From the NCBI GenBank assembly GCA_049999765.1, contig JBNGIQ010007815.1, positions 1-22,070 on the forward strand: a stretch of DNA of 22,070 nucleotides, read 5' to 3'. Positions 1 through 10,141 of this stretch are shown here, in pieces. Within the stretch, counting starts at the first letter, position 1; each line of letters starts with the position of its first letter. The notes below the pieces were generated by a model. That model searched no databases and was not told where the DNA came from. It saw nothing but the letters and a program-made list of their open reading frames with translations. This DNA comes from Phaeoceros laevis (taxonomy: Eukaryota > Anthocerotophyta > Anthocerotopsida > Notothyladales). Both the position numbers and the translations under genes were made by a program.

Positions 1-3000
1 CTTGTGTATAAGTTGGACACCAACATAAAATGGTGGTCCATATATGGATGTCTTTTTATGTTTTTCTTTTTTTTTTCCTCCCCATTTATTGGAAAGACAA
101 TCGAACCTAATTACTCAAACTTCAGTAGATGGTGAGTGAACATTTCAGCTTGTACAAATATCTTATAGCCACAATTTTATCGACAAATTTTACATAAATA
201 CGTATACAGGTATATTTCTTGGCTATTTATTGCAGCAGTTCAACATCTTCCAAGCTTCCAATCTATGGGCGTGGACATACGAATGAATCTATCTTTATTT
301 TTGACACTTTTTTTATCATCAACACTTGTTCTTATAGCATTTCACTGTGCATTTTTGCTCACATGGTGTATTGGTCTAGCTCCTATACAAGCTGGAAGAC
401 GACCTCAGCTACTCACAATCTTTCAAAATTGCACAGTATGAAGACTTCAACTCTTAATATACAATAATTAGATAAGTAAAGTATGAGACTCAAAATTGAA
501 GATTAAAATCAATGAGTATTGAGTGTGCAGGTACTCAGCATAGCTTGTTGTGTCTTCTATAGCCACTGTGGAAATTGCTCTCCGCCAAAGATAACTCACG
601 AACAATGGTTCAATAGGCATATGTTTGAACATCTATTCTTGTGGAATTCAACTTCCTTCCAACCGAAATGGCCTCAAATACATGAAGTTAAAGAAATGAT
701 ATGTTCAGATTGGTTAAGGCCAGTAGGATCTGCTGATGATTATCCTATTTTTTCTAAGTGGATGTTGTATGGAGAGGTCAGTATAATTCTGAACATAAAT
801 CTTCAGGAGCAAAGAGACATACAACCCTAAAGACAATCAAGGAAGTGGAAAAATAGCTGAAGTCCATATACAATTACAATAGATAGTCAACAAACAATCA
901 AAATCCTAATTATATTGTTATTGTTGACTTCAGAAAGTGCGAGGTGATAGTAGCCATGAACCCTCAGAGACCATATCTCCTGTGTATTCCTTGTGGGCAA
1001 CTTTTATAGGACTATATGTAGCAAATTCTGTCGTAGAGCGGTCAACAGGGTACGCTGCTCATTTTAAAATGATTTCCGCTGATTTAGGACAAAGATCCAA
1101 GTCAATTTATCTAATTGAAAGGATTTTAGGTACCGAGCAGGTGGGCGCTCACTCATCCTGACTTTGTTAATGACGAAATTAAGACTGTAGCAAAAAATCA
1201 ATCTTCAAGCCCAATTTTTCTAGATATGGTTCCTTGGTACTCTGGGTATTTATAAATATTTTTTTTCGAACTCATGTTTTCCCCTTCCCATGTTTGACTG
1301 ATTGAAATATTCTTTAAATACTAAGGTCGAACATTCTTGCAGAACATCAGCAGATTTGTTCAAAACAACATTTGACTTATTGGTATCGGTTACCCTATTT
1401 CTTGGCCGGTTTGATATGAGAACTATGGAAGTAAGCTACAACGTTTATGCCATTAATTCAGTACATGTGCATATTTAGCAGTTAATTGAGTACATGTGCA
1501 AATATAGAAACTTCAAAACTCGGTTATGACTAGGAATACAAAAATACAGAAAATTAGAGATTTGTATAGACCTCTACATACATTTTCATTTTCAGGCAAA
1601 TGTGACTCAAGCACAACAAAATGCAAAGAAGGATCTTTTTTTACACAACCATTTTAGTGAGTACAAAGAGCTCTGGTTTGACTTTATGGCAGACACTGGA
1701 GATGGTGGAAATTCTACTTATACTATTGCACGTCTATTGGCTCAACCAAGCCTTCGGTTGTTGAACAAGGAAGGATGTTTTGAAACGTTGCCTCGTGGCC
1801 AATTGTTTTTAATTGGAGGGGATCTTGCGTAAGTACATCATCCTATTGCTGCATTTNNNNNNNNNNNNNNNNNNNNNNNNNNNNNNNNNNNNNNNNNNNN
1901 NNNNNNNNNNNNNNNNNNNNNNNNNNNNNNNNNNNNNNNNNNNNNNNNNNNNNNNNCGTCTTTGTCGTCCGTTTCAATATGCTCTACAAGCACCACATTG
2001 GTTCAAGCCAGAACACATTGCAATAAAAAAACCAGAACTTCCGCCTTCAGTAGACCTGATTCAAGAATATGATGGACCACAACTTTTTGCCATCCCAGGA
2101 AATCATGGTTTTTGTCAACTTCTTAGAGCTTCGTTTCGCAATTTTCAAACTCAGATGTTCTTCAATTTGTACAATAAACAGATGGAATATATAGAAAGCT
2201 TATATGTAACATATTTGCTTTCACTTTTTTTTAATATCATGACTTTATAATATTCGAGTTTCCCAAATAAGTAAGCAATCATTCATTTTCATAGTGGTGT
2301 AGATTGGTTTGATGGGCTAGACACGTTTATGCGATATATATGTCATCGAAGTTGGTTTGGAGGGTGGCTGCTACCACAAGAGAAAAGCTACTTTGCTTTG
2401 GAGCTTCCTCATGGTTGGTGGGTGTTTGGCTTAGACCAAGCTCTGCATGGTGACATCGACATTATACAATTCAAGTATTTCTGTGAAATTCTTAGAAAGC
2501 AGGTCATAATATGCATTTAAAAATGCTAGCCTTGTAGAAAATGTTTCAGCTCCAAAATTTGATAGAAGTTGCAATCACATGTGCAACGTTCGTATATGTT
2601 TTAGAAAAATAGACTGATTTTTGTTACAGGTGAAACAAGACGATTCAGTAATTATCATGACTCATGAACCAACATGGCTGCTAGACTGGTATTGGGGAAG
2701 TTGTACAGGCAAAAATGTCACACACTTAATACAAGACCATGTTCAAGGGCGATGTCGTTTAAGGCTAGCAGGAGACTTGCATCACTACATGAGACATTCA
2801 GCTGTTCATTCACAGACATCAATTCATGTCGAACACTTAATAGTGAACGGTTCAGGTGGAGCATTTCTCCATCCAACCCATGTTTTTGAAGATTTTCAGC
2901 ACTTTCAAGGCACCCACTACAAAAGAGAGTCAGCTTACCCTACTATTAACGACTCTAGAAAAGTAGGTCACAATATATCAAATGGATTCAGTGAAGTTAT

Positions 3001-4911
3001 AAATCTACTATTACCTGTACCTACTGTATTTATTTATAATATACCATTGTACACAGATTGCTTTGGGTAATATTATGAAGTTTCGGAAAAAAAATTGGAG
3101 ATTTGATGTTCTAGGAGGTGTTGTATATTTTGTCTTGGTTTTCTCTATGCTACCACAGGCAAGCTTGTATCTTCTATATTTTGACTTTTTTGTTCCAAAA
3201 AAAAATCCCTCATGAAAAAATAAAATTCTTGGTTCTTTTTGTTTCAGTGTCATTTGACCCTCCTACTACAAGGAGATAATTTAGCAACTTATCTCGATCA
3301 ATTCACTAGAAAGATTGGCCATATATTCATGTACATGTTGGAATACACATATGTATCAGCAAGTGGAGCATTGGGACTTGTATTGTTTGCTGTGTTGTTT
3401 GTGCCTCAAAAAGTGTCAAAAAAAAGAAGAATAGCAATTGGACTACTTCATGCAGGAGCGCACATTGCTGCTGCAATGGCGCTTATGTTGCTTCTTGAGC
3501 TCGGCATTGAAACGTGTATTCGACATAAGCTCCTAGGCACTGGTGGTAAGTATTTTTATTTACTTGGATCATTGTATGTGAAGAATCTTATAGCTTACTA
3601 AACTTTATATAGCTTGCGTACTACTATGCGTCAAAAGAATGTGTGTTTTCCTCTTATTTCTTTTTTAACATTGGTTAAATTTATTGTTAGATAATATACT
3701 ATACAATGATTTACCTTCTTGTTAACATTTCTTCTCAGTCATGAGGTAAGTACCTTTGTCTACGAGATATATCTAAGTAATCAAGAAGGAAGTTCTATGT
3801 TAAACTCTGAAAGGACATGTATGAGAGACCCCTTTTTTAATAGCCTTCAAGCTTTTGGGGTCATTCACAAAAGTTAAAGCCGTGATTTTTTGCAAACTTG
3901 TATGGTCACATTGAATAGATTAGTTCATAATCATATTATTTCTAGAACAGCTNNNNNNNNNNNNNNNNNNNNNNNNNNNNNNNNNNNNNNNNNNNNNNNN
4001 NNNNNNNNNNNNNNNNNNNNNNNNNNNNNNNNNNNNNNNNNNNNNNNNNNNNAGCTTTACAAATATCTCATTAGTAATTAATGTTAACAATAGTCATAGA
4101 ATAACACTAGAAAACCATTAAAATTTTATATAACATGCTTGAAGGGTTTCACAATCTCTACGAATGGTATCAATCAAAGGAAAACGATCATTTTCCTGAC
4201 CCGTATGGTTTAAGAACACGAATCGAATTTTGGACTTTTGGGTTTTATCCGGCTTGTATTAAGTACCTTATGACAGCATTCGATGTACCAGAGGTACATG
4301 CATGAAACAAATTAAAAAAAAAGAACCACAATATCTTGGTAGAATATGTAAATAATGTTTCTCTTTACTTTTCTATAGATAATGGCAGTGGCTAGAAGCA
4401 GCATATGTGAAAGGGGACCACATCTACTTCCGCGTAGACTAATCTTGATATATTATTTTTCTATTTTTCTCTATTATTGGATTTTCTCCACTCCAGTTGT
4501 TTCATTAGTCTTTGGAAGCTACTTATACATTAGCATAAATTGGTTTCATTTACATTTTGATGAGGCATTCTCGTCACTTCGAATTGCTAATTATAAAGCA
4601 TTTACAAGATGTCATATCACAACACATGGTGATTTAGAAGTTTACACTTTAGGTGTTGATAAGGTACATAACTGTTCCTAATAGACATTATAGATGCTTA
4701 ACAGATTTTTAGTATTCAAAAATTAACGCCTATGTAGGTACCTAAAGAGTGGATAATAGATCCTTATTGGGAAGCAGAAAACCAAGCATTGCCAAATATA
4801 GCATCCCACTTAAGAAAGTATCCCAGTCAATGGATGGCACATGGATTATCAAGAGAAAGAAATTGCAATGTGCGTATGATCGATTCTTTTACCATAAAGA
4901 AAATTCAATAA
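1..4911 (+). CDS. Multi-pass membrane calcineurin-like metallophosphoesterase, 5'-partial, 15 exons seen
   Basis: Plant family of roughly 1000-residue membrane proteins with a metal-dependent phosphoesterase domain; substrate not established. Exons I infer: <1-131, 210-435, 531-776, 934-1049, 1141-1245, 1343-1430, 1596-1828, (gap)1957-2107, 2303-2502, 2630-2962, 3057-3158, 3248-3545, 4145-4293, 4379-4663, 4738-4911. All junctions keep frame and about 945 codons are visible. The N-terminal part is hydrophobic (exons 1, 2, 4). The catalytic domain follows: DFMADTGDGGNS and GGDLA (exon 7), PGNHDW split across exons 8/9, IMTHEP and AGDLHHYMRH (exon 10), which are the metal-binding Asp/Asn/His motifs. 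Membrane segments follow in exons 11, 12 and 14 (for example FSTPVVSLVFGSYLYI). The start lies upstream of the window, and perhaps 60 residues are missing. Residues after GDLA are lost in the first gap. No in-frame stop is seen in any exon, so the gene is probably functional. Family assignment is from recall of plant homologues. Confidence 0.9.
1857..1956. other. Assembly gap (100 N) hiding the start of exon 8
   Basis: A run of exactly 100 N, so its true length is unknown. It follows the GTAAGT donor after exon 7 and ends inside exon 8, which resumes at RLCRPFQYALQ. The hidden part should hold an acceptor site and the residues that continue the GDLA metal-binding motif. Confidence 0.95.
3159..3247 (+). 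other. GC-AG intron in the phosphoesterase gene
   Basis: Exon 11 ends CCACAG and is followed by GCAAGC, not GT; the acceptor is TTTCAG. Joining 3158 to 3248 keeps frame (phase 0) and gives ...LPQ-CHLTLL..., as expected for the family. No GT donor nearby gives an open, matching frame. The remaining donor context (CAG|GCAAG) fits the known strong consensus of the GC-AG class. Confidence 0.75.
3546..4144 (+). other. Longest intron, holding the second 100-N gap (3953-4052)
   Basis: Donor GTAAGT at 3546; acceptor TTGAAG ending at 4144, with little polypyrimidine tract. The join makes codon GGG and leads into FHNLYEWYQ. The intron is about 600 nt against 74-200 nt for the others. I see no gene within it. 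The gap may hide more sequence. Confidence 0.7.
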
Positions 4912-4996
4912 TTACGTACCTAAAAAATGATTTCACTATGTATAGATACAATTCCAATTGGAGATCTAAAGAAAATAATTTTACAGTTATAATTTC

Positions 4997-5002
4997 AATA
5001 AA
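4997..5002 (+). terminator. Candidate polyadenylation signal AATAAA
   Basis: AATAAA lies 86 nt past the phosphoesterase stop codon (TAA, 4909-4911) in AT-rich DNA. The position suits a plant near-upstream element, but the motif is weakly specific in such DNA. Confidence 0.4.
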
Positions 5003-5205
5003 AAGAGAAACACAGTATTTTTGAAGCTTTTAAAGTTTTTCTATTTTTAAGAGAGCGTCTGAAAGTAAAATGCACAAGGTTGCGGAGGTTAAAGGGATGT
5101 GCAGCCTCCCTACCTTCCTCACAACCTATTAGTTACCGTGGATTGCATTAGGGCAATGAGCAAGAAACAGGCTATATCTGATGACAAGTCACGAGCTCCT
5201 CTAGA

Positions 5206-5390
5206 AAAGATCCAATAAAAAGAAGTATAGGAAAATTTTCATTTAATTTAAAGGTACAAAGGACTTTAAAGGACTTTAGGCTTGTAACTTAGAAAGAGGA
5301 CCAAAGATCCAATGAAAAGAAGTATAGGAAAATTTTTCATTTAATTTAAATGTACAAAGGACTTTAGGCTTGTAACTTAGAAAGAGGACC
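5206..5390. repeat. Tandem duplication, two copies of about 90 bp
   Basis: Copy 1 is 5206-5302 (97 nt) and copy 2 is 5303-5390 (88 nt). Both run from AAAGATCCAAT to TTAGAAAGAGGACC with few mismatches. The length difference is mostly a small internal duplication of AAAGGACTTT in copy 1. Confidence 0.9.
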
Positions 5391-5682
5391 ATTTCAAACC
5401 TTCAAATTGGGCATTACGTAGATAGTTTGGCTGTCTTGAGGGATCACCCTGTGCCACTCTATTCCATTTTGAGTGAATCCGTACAATTTTTTTTGCTCAT
5501 GTTCTATTTTTCCTCTAACAACCACTTCTATACAAACCACTACCCCAAGGTATCATTCGATCTCTTATATAAAATTAATTAAATTTTTTCCCCAAGAAGA
5601 GTTGGGGGCATGTAACCTAGTGGTGTGCCGGGGGCCTTCAACCAAACAATGGAGTCATAAAGACATGATTATACCCAAACAA

Positions 5683-5777
5683 GGTGTGTGTGTGTGTGAC
5701 TATTTGAGGAGGTTGACACAAGCAAGGTAGGATCCTAATTGGGACTACATCAACCTCTTGAGAAAACACACACACCC
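5683..5777. repeat. Imperfect GT/AC-armed inverted repeat
   Basis: The left arm is GGTGTGTG... then TTTGAGGAGGTTGA; the right arm is TCAACCTCTTGAG then ACACACACACCC. They fold about the perfect palindrome TAGGATCCTA at 5728-5737. Part of the left arm recurs in inverted orientation at 20875-20910. Confidence 0.75.
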
Positions 5778-6228
5778 TAACTCTTCTTTGTGCCCTGTAG
5801 CATGCTGGTGAAAGCATACATAGGTGATTAAAGTATAAAAGGAAGGAAGAATTTGTACGAGATCGGGAGAAAACCAGCCTACTTTAAATAATTGTGTCAC
5901 CAGCAAGCATAGTATTTCAAATAAGTAGTTGAAAAAAATAGTAGCAAGAGAATCATTGTTCGTAGACAAGGTATTAGTACTCAATTTGAGCAAACTTTTC
6001 TCTAATGGCACAATAAAAATACATAGGTATATATGCAATCATTTGAGATCATCCAGGACACATAACATCATAAGTCAAAGATTGGAGCGAAATGGGATGC
6101 ACTCGAAGGGTCCATGATGGCCTGACACAAGTGAAGCCAGGTCACCATAGAAAATGAGAGATCCAGGTTGGTTGCTAAGAGCTGTTATTAAAAGGTACAT
6201 CCACATGCGAGAGAAGAAGAAACAAATC

Positions 6229-6750
6229 GTCCACAACGGCATAGTCCATCGGTTTGGACCCGTACCACCAGAGCGGCGGTGCAGGTTCGATTTAGGGGAC
6301 ATTTCAGCCCCAACACCAGTGTGATTGCCAGTGGTGCTCAAGTGGGTGGGTACCTAAATCCCTGCCAAGCGGGCAGGGAGCGCAAGCAGCCAGTGGGCCT
6401 AGCCCGTAGGCAGCATGCATGCACCGTGGACCTTGCGGGTGGCCAGGTGGGCCGAGCCTGCAAGTGACCGCTGGAAGGCCGGGAGCTTGAGCAGTCAGTG
6501 GGCCGAACTCGCAGTTGGCAGCCCGTGGTCCGTGCGGCTGGCCAGATGGGCCGAGGCCCCGGTGTGTGGGCTGGGCCTTGTGGCTGTAGAGTGACCTGGT
6601 TGTAGAGTGACATGGTTTGGCGGACCAGATGCGCCTTGCACACGCAGCATATGACATGCCATCCGGCCACCTAGATTTAGGTGATGCATGTGGCATGTGG
6701 AACAGCCAGGGCTTGGGCCAAGCGGAGTTCCCGTAATAGGTTCCGGCTCC
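6229..6750 (+). mobile_element. tRNA-derived SINE-like unit 1
   Basis: The head GTCCACAACGGCATAGTCCATCGG aligns by eye with the heads at 8060 and 8291 (not quoted in full here). It has an A-box-like TAGTCCATCGG (6242-6252) and a near-consensus B box GGTTCGATTTA (6284-6294) about 40 nt apart, which is RNA polymerase III promoter spacing. The tail (about 6668-6750, GGCATGTGGAACAGCC... to CCGGCTCCAA) matches the tail of unit 2 at 8205-8283. The body between is GC-rich, longer than in unit 2, and internally duplicated. Confidence 0.6.
6385..6590. repeat. Two degenerate copies of a roughly 105-bp GC-rich repeat
   Basis: The copies start at about 6385 (AGCAGCCAGTGGGCC) and 6489 (AGCAGTCAGTGGGCC). 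Both continue through a GGCAGC stretch to GGCCAGRTGGGCCGAG. This internal duplication explains part of the extra length of SINE-like unit 1. Confidence 0.6.
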
Positions 6751-6754
6751 AATA

Positions 6755-7635
6755 GGGTGAGTCAAACTTGCCCCCGTCCGCCTCGACGGGTGCCCCGTCA
6801 GAGGGCCGGGACGGGGCCCCCGTGGGCTGTCCACGGGGAACAAAATTGGTCCCTGTGGGCCGCCCGCGGGGGCCCGTCCCGGGAAAACTCCACTGTCAGC
6901 CTTCCTGGAAAAAATTTCATCACATTCGAGCACAGCGAAGATTGGCACACTTATAGGGTGATGCAAACACCACACCTACAGCTGTAAAAGAACAAAATCA
7001 GCCACCACGACTGTTCACTGTCTCCTTCACACACGATCCAACAAAGAATTCCAGTCTAAATACACAACGTAACATCCGGAACACCAGAATTGCAGGCAGG
7101 GCGTACCTGTGCCGTCTCGAGATGGTCAGAGGACGCTTGGCCTATGTTGCCTATCTCGAAACGAGGGGACTGCAGTGCGTGATCGGTGGTTTTCACCACT
7201 GAGCATGCTAGGTCCTCCGCCTACGCAGACGAGGTCCTCAAAAAGCTGAAGACATCAAAATCAGACCGCCACGGCTGGCTGCCGGAGCCAGATGAGGATG
7301 CCCGCTCAAACCAGCCCGCTCAAGGACGCCCGCCTCCCTACCAGCCCGCTCAAGAATGCCATAAATGTGGGCCAAAATCGATGCCTGCCGTCCAGCCCGC
7401 TCAAGAATCACGCGAAATCGTGATGGATGGATGCACGGGATAGTGGCCACGGCTGGCTTCAAACTTTCCAACATTTCCCGCTTCCGGAGAATCCACGCGC
7501 AAATCACCCGTCGAGTCGGCCTCGACAGGGCCACGCAAACATGGTTCACCTTATTTCACGGGGGACCCATCGGGACCCGACGGTGAAACAAAGTTCACCG
7601 CGGGCGTTTCTGGCGGGGGCATGTTTGAATCGCCC
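6755..7635. mobile_element. GC-rich foldback/MITE-like element, copy 1 (881 bp)
   Basis: The left end GGGTGAGTCAAACTTGCCCC and the reverse complement of the right end GGGCGATTCAAACATGCCCC match at 17 of 20 positions. Flanks are CAATA (6750-6754) and TAATA (7636-7640), a likely 5-bp target duplication. Internal left-end sequence (GACGGGTGCCCCGTCAGAGG, from 6785) resembles that of the next element. No transposase is visible, so it is probably non-autonomous. The interior at 7300-7410 has three copies of CAGCCCGCTCAAG. A 223-codon open frame on the minus strand (6304-6975) crosses into this element and is not credible. Confidence 0.65.
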
Positions 7636-7640
7636 TAATA

Positions 7641-8049
7641 GGGGGACTCATTCCTCGGCCGTCACGGCCGGACGGGTTGTCCGTCAGAGCCCTCCGACGG
7701 ACAACCCGTCGGGCACCTAAAGAGGTGCTCGTCGGAGCGGCCGCGGCCAGCTCCAAGTGCACCGTCGCCCATGGCCTACAGCGACACCTTTTTAAAATAT
7801 TATATTCTAAAAATGAAAACCCTAAACCTCAAACGTCATTCCATGTTGTATTTGAGTTGCCTAGTTGCCTCAGAATTGGAGGAAATGGCGCTTGCGAAAA
7901 TCCCCCCAATGCCAAGTTTGCCGTCGGAGGGCCACGACGGGGCCTTGCAAAGTTCACGCAAAAAAAACTGACGGACAACCCGTGGTACGATCACGGCCAA
8001 CTCGAACTTGGCCGTGACCTAGTCTCGACAGCCGAGGAATGAGTCCCGC
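7641..8049. mobile_element. GC-rich foldback/MITE-like element, copy 2 (409 bp)
   Basis: The left end GGGGGACTCATTCCTCGGCC and the reverse complement of the right end GCGGGACTCATTCCTCGGCT match at 18 of 20 positions. It is flanked on both sides by TAATA (7636-7640 and 8050-8054). It holds nested palindromes, including perfect 15-bp arms at 7671-7685 and 7696-7710, and GTCGGAGGGCCACGACGGGG (from 7923), which is close to 6796 in copy 1. No coding capacity is recognisable, so it is a non-autonomous element. Confidence 0.75.
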
Positions 8050-8059
8050 TAATAAAAAA

Positions 8060-8285
8060 GGGCATGGCAGTCCACAAGGATATAGTCTAGTGGTTAAGAC
8101 TCAAGGCCCTCAAAGGAGACCCGAGTTGAATCCTGCTAGTGGGCAAAAATGCCGATGCCTCTTCCAATGGTGGTGTTGCAGGCTTCTTGGACGGTGTGCT
8201 CGCTGGACTTAGATAACGCAGGTGGCATGTGGGACGGCCATGGCTTGGAGCAGGGGGTTCCCTTCATAGGGCATCCGGCTCTAAC
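8060..8285 (+). mobile_element. tRNA-Glu-like SINE-type unit 2
   Basis: Exact A-box consensus TAGTCTAGTGG (8083-8093) and a B-box variant GAGTTGAATCC (8123-8133). The stretch between, with GGTTAAGACTC...GGAGACCCGAG, resembles plant tRNA-Glu. It is not a tRNA gene: there is no acceptor stem pairing or clean anticodon arm. The tail (8205-8283) matches the tail of unit 1. It runs straight into unit 3 through CTCTAACAAAAAGGGC. Confidence 0.65.
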
Positions 8286-8290
8286 AAAAA

Positions 8291-8425
8291 GGGCGTGGCA
8301 GTCCACAAAGACATAGCCTAGTGGTTAAGACTCAGGGCCCCCTTAGGCACGACCCAATTTCAATCCTGCTAGTGGGCAGAAATGTCGGAGCTTCTTCCAA
8401 TGGCGGTGCTGCAGGCTTCTCGGCT
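8291..8425 (+). mobile_element. tRNA-like SINE-type unit 3, truncated
   Basis: The head GGGCGTGGCAGTCCACAAAG is nearly identical to unit 2. The A box TAGCCTAGTGG is intact (8314-8324); the B box is degraded (AATTTCAATCC, 8356-8366). Similarity to unit 2 fades near 8425, where gag-start sequence of a minus-strand Copia-like element begins. Confidence 0.6.
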
Positions 8426-8471
8426 GGCGTGAGTGCAATGAGCCCGAAGGACTAGATGAAGTGGGCTCCAT
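8425..8471 (-). pseudogene. Start of a Copia-like gag, cut off by SINE-like unit 3
   Basis: On the minus strand an ATG at 8471 opens MEPTSSSPSGSLHSRQP, typical of a low-complexity Copia gag start. It lies 33 nt past the end of the minus-strand LTR at 8505-8731. The frame runs on into unit 3 and loses meaning there. Only about 15 codons are left; the call rests on position and composition. Confidence 0.35.
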
Positions 8472-8504
8472 TACATCATTCTGTTGTGTTATGAGGCCAG
8501 ACCT

Positions 8505-8731
8505 TGTAACAAAGCTTTTCGCTAAAAACATCCCGAGCCCCTGATGGAGGTTGACGTATTTATTTATACCATGTTACACTGGTCAGCTGTCCAGTTCGTG
8601 GCCTTAACTAACAGCGCACCATCAGCTTGCCAGGTTCTAAAACATCAAGTAGCTTCTATACAATAATTACAACTAATTAATTTTTAGGTTAACTATACAG
8701 TAACTATGACTAATTACAACTGCCTGTTACA
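8505..8731 (-). repeat. LTR of a minus-strand Copia-like retrotransposon (227 bp)
   Basis: Reading the minus strand, it begins TGTAACAGGC (8731) and ends GCTTTGTTACA (8505), so the termini are TG...CA with a 7-bp inverted repeat TGTAACA/TGTTACA. A TATA-like TATAAATAAATA lies in the second half, as expected for a U3/R border. The start of a gag frame follows downstream. No partner LTR is seen in the window, and I could not confirm a primer-binding site. Confidence 0.55.
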
Positions 8732-10141
8732 CTGAAGTAGCAGAGTTGGATGTACCAATTTTTTGCATAAGCTAGTAATGTCACAACCATGGTAACCCAC
8801 TTATCTTTTAGCTCCATTTTTTTTTCTTCAAAAAATGTAGTGGTTAGGGTTTGTCGATTGCAAAGGGAATACGTCTGAAATTATTTAAGTCCCGATGTCA
8901 ACCTTAAGACGCAAGTACTAACTGAGCGTAGTGTCCCAATGAGGAATGGACGTCATGAATGCTACTGTAGCAATCCAGAGAGAAGTTTATCCCCTCTATT
9001 GTTGTAGCATAAGGGGTTTCGTTCCCTGTCAGGATATGCTGATATGCGTCTGCCCAGGCACACAGATAGGTAGGTTGAATAGGCATTTTCAAGCTTATTG
9101 CTTTTATCTATTAACGGGCGCTAATGAGGGTTCAACCTCATGTAAACACCTGTTATGTGGGAACTCGATTTTTAGCATTAGTTACGAAGGTGCTCACGCT
9201 TCGGTTCACGTCCAAGTTTGCAACCATGAGAGCTGCGAATCCAAGTGGTGATGGCAGCTCATGGGAAGATGCAACGGCCACATTCAAGACTCCAACGACT
9301 GCACCCTGACTGCACGCGCACCCTAACAGGAAGGTGGAGCGTCGTTTGCCCTTGTGCTGCCGCTCTTAGGGCCAGCCGATGCATGACAATTTTCAGTTTT
9401 GCAATTCCCTTGGCAGCTAGCAGCTCGTAGCACCGCTGGCCTGCCTATCTACTCTTGAACTGTGACATTTCTGCAAGCAATTCATTGCGCTGCTTCCTAG
9501 CTTGAGATTATGCACTTTGATGTTGCTAATTTGGGATTGGTGAATGAGCTAACTCATAACACTCTTGCTGTGCTTGCATGATTCACGACTTGATCACTGC
9601 TACGCATGCACAATGAGCACTAATTGCAAAACTGCCAATCTGTGAGGAGAGGCAAACTTTTTGTTGTTTGGAGACAGCGAGAAGACTTTAGGCCAAGCAG
9701 TTCCGGTGTTGCATGCTTCCAAACCCATGTGGTTCTGGTTAGCAGTCGTCATGAGCTACAAGGTGCACTTTGGGCTTGTGGAGGATGCACATCATGGAGG
9801 AACGAGCTGAGGAGCCGAGAGTTTACAGGTTGAGGACGCGGCAGGTCACTTTCCAACCGCCAAGGTCACGAGTGCCACGAGGAAGGGTGGAGCGGCGACA
9901 CAACTGCTGGCAAACCCTACTCTTCCTGACGCATCACCGCACTTGCTTGAGCGCAGTGGCAGGGATCACTCTAGGAGTGCGAGCCTTGCGCAGCAACCGG
10001 TGCATCTGGAGGAAGAACCCTTGTGGCCTATTTCGTTTTGGAGTACAGAGGAAACAGGGGAAAACCTGCAGGTAATTGCAAGCTTCCTCTTTCTCATTTT
10101 CAGATGACTTGATTTCTTGCAGCACATCATCTTGGAGTGCT
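8732..10141. other. No recognisable gene or element
   Basis: Short open frames occur on both strands but none shows a known motif or continues through neighbouring frames. The stretch may include the LTR and leader of the gag remnant that starts at 10142, but I could not find LTR ends or a primer site. Confidence 0.4.

Larger units (their letters stand above)
5003..6228. other. Non-coding AT-rich spacer
   Basis: No convincing coding frame on either strand: the short ORFs here lack recognisable motifs and consistent composition. It contains the duplication at 5206-5390 and the hairpin at 5683-5777, listed separately. Confidence 0.6.

Noticed and set aside
219-467. 82-codon ORF in another frame
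   Set aside because: It is a shadow of exon 2 (210-435); the frame matching the membrane-protein family is a different one.
1050-1140. Extra coding segment in the phosphoesterase (open frame runs on to 1161)
   Set aside because: It is a 91-nt intron with GT and AG ends; removing it restores the family order ERSTG-WALTHP.
5206-5390. CRISPR-like or satellite array
   Set aside because: Only two copies with no spacers; a simple tandem duplication.
6304-6975. 223-codon minus-strand open frame
   Set aside because: It crosses from SINE-like unit 1 into a foldback element, is Pro/Gly/Arg-rich as expected from GC-rich DNA, and overlaps other equally long frames.
8083-8150. tRNA-Glu gene
   Set aside because: The A and B boxes are there, but no acceptor stem or clean anticodon arm can be drawn and the unit repeats with a shared non-tRNA tail; SINE-like is the better call.
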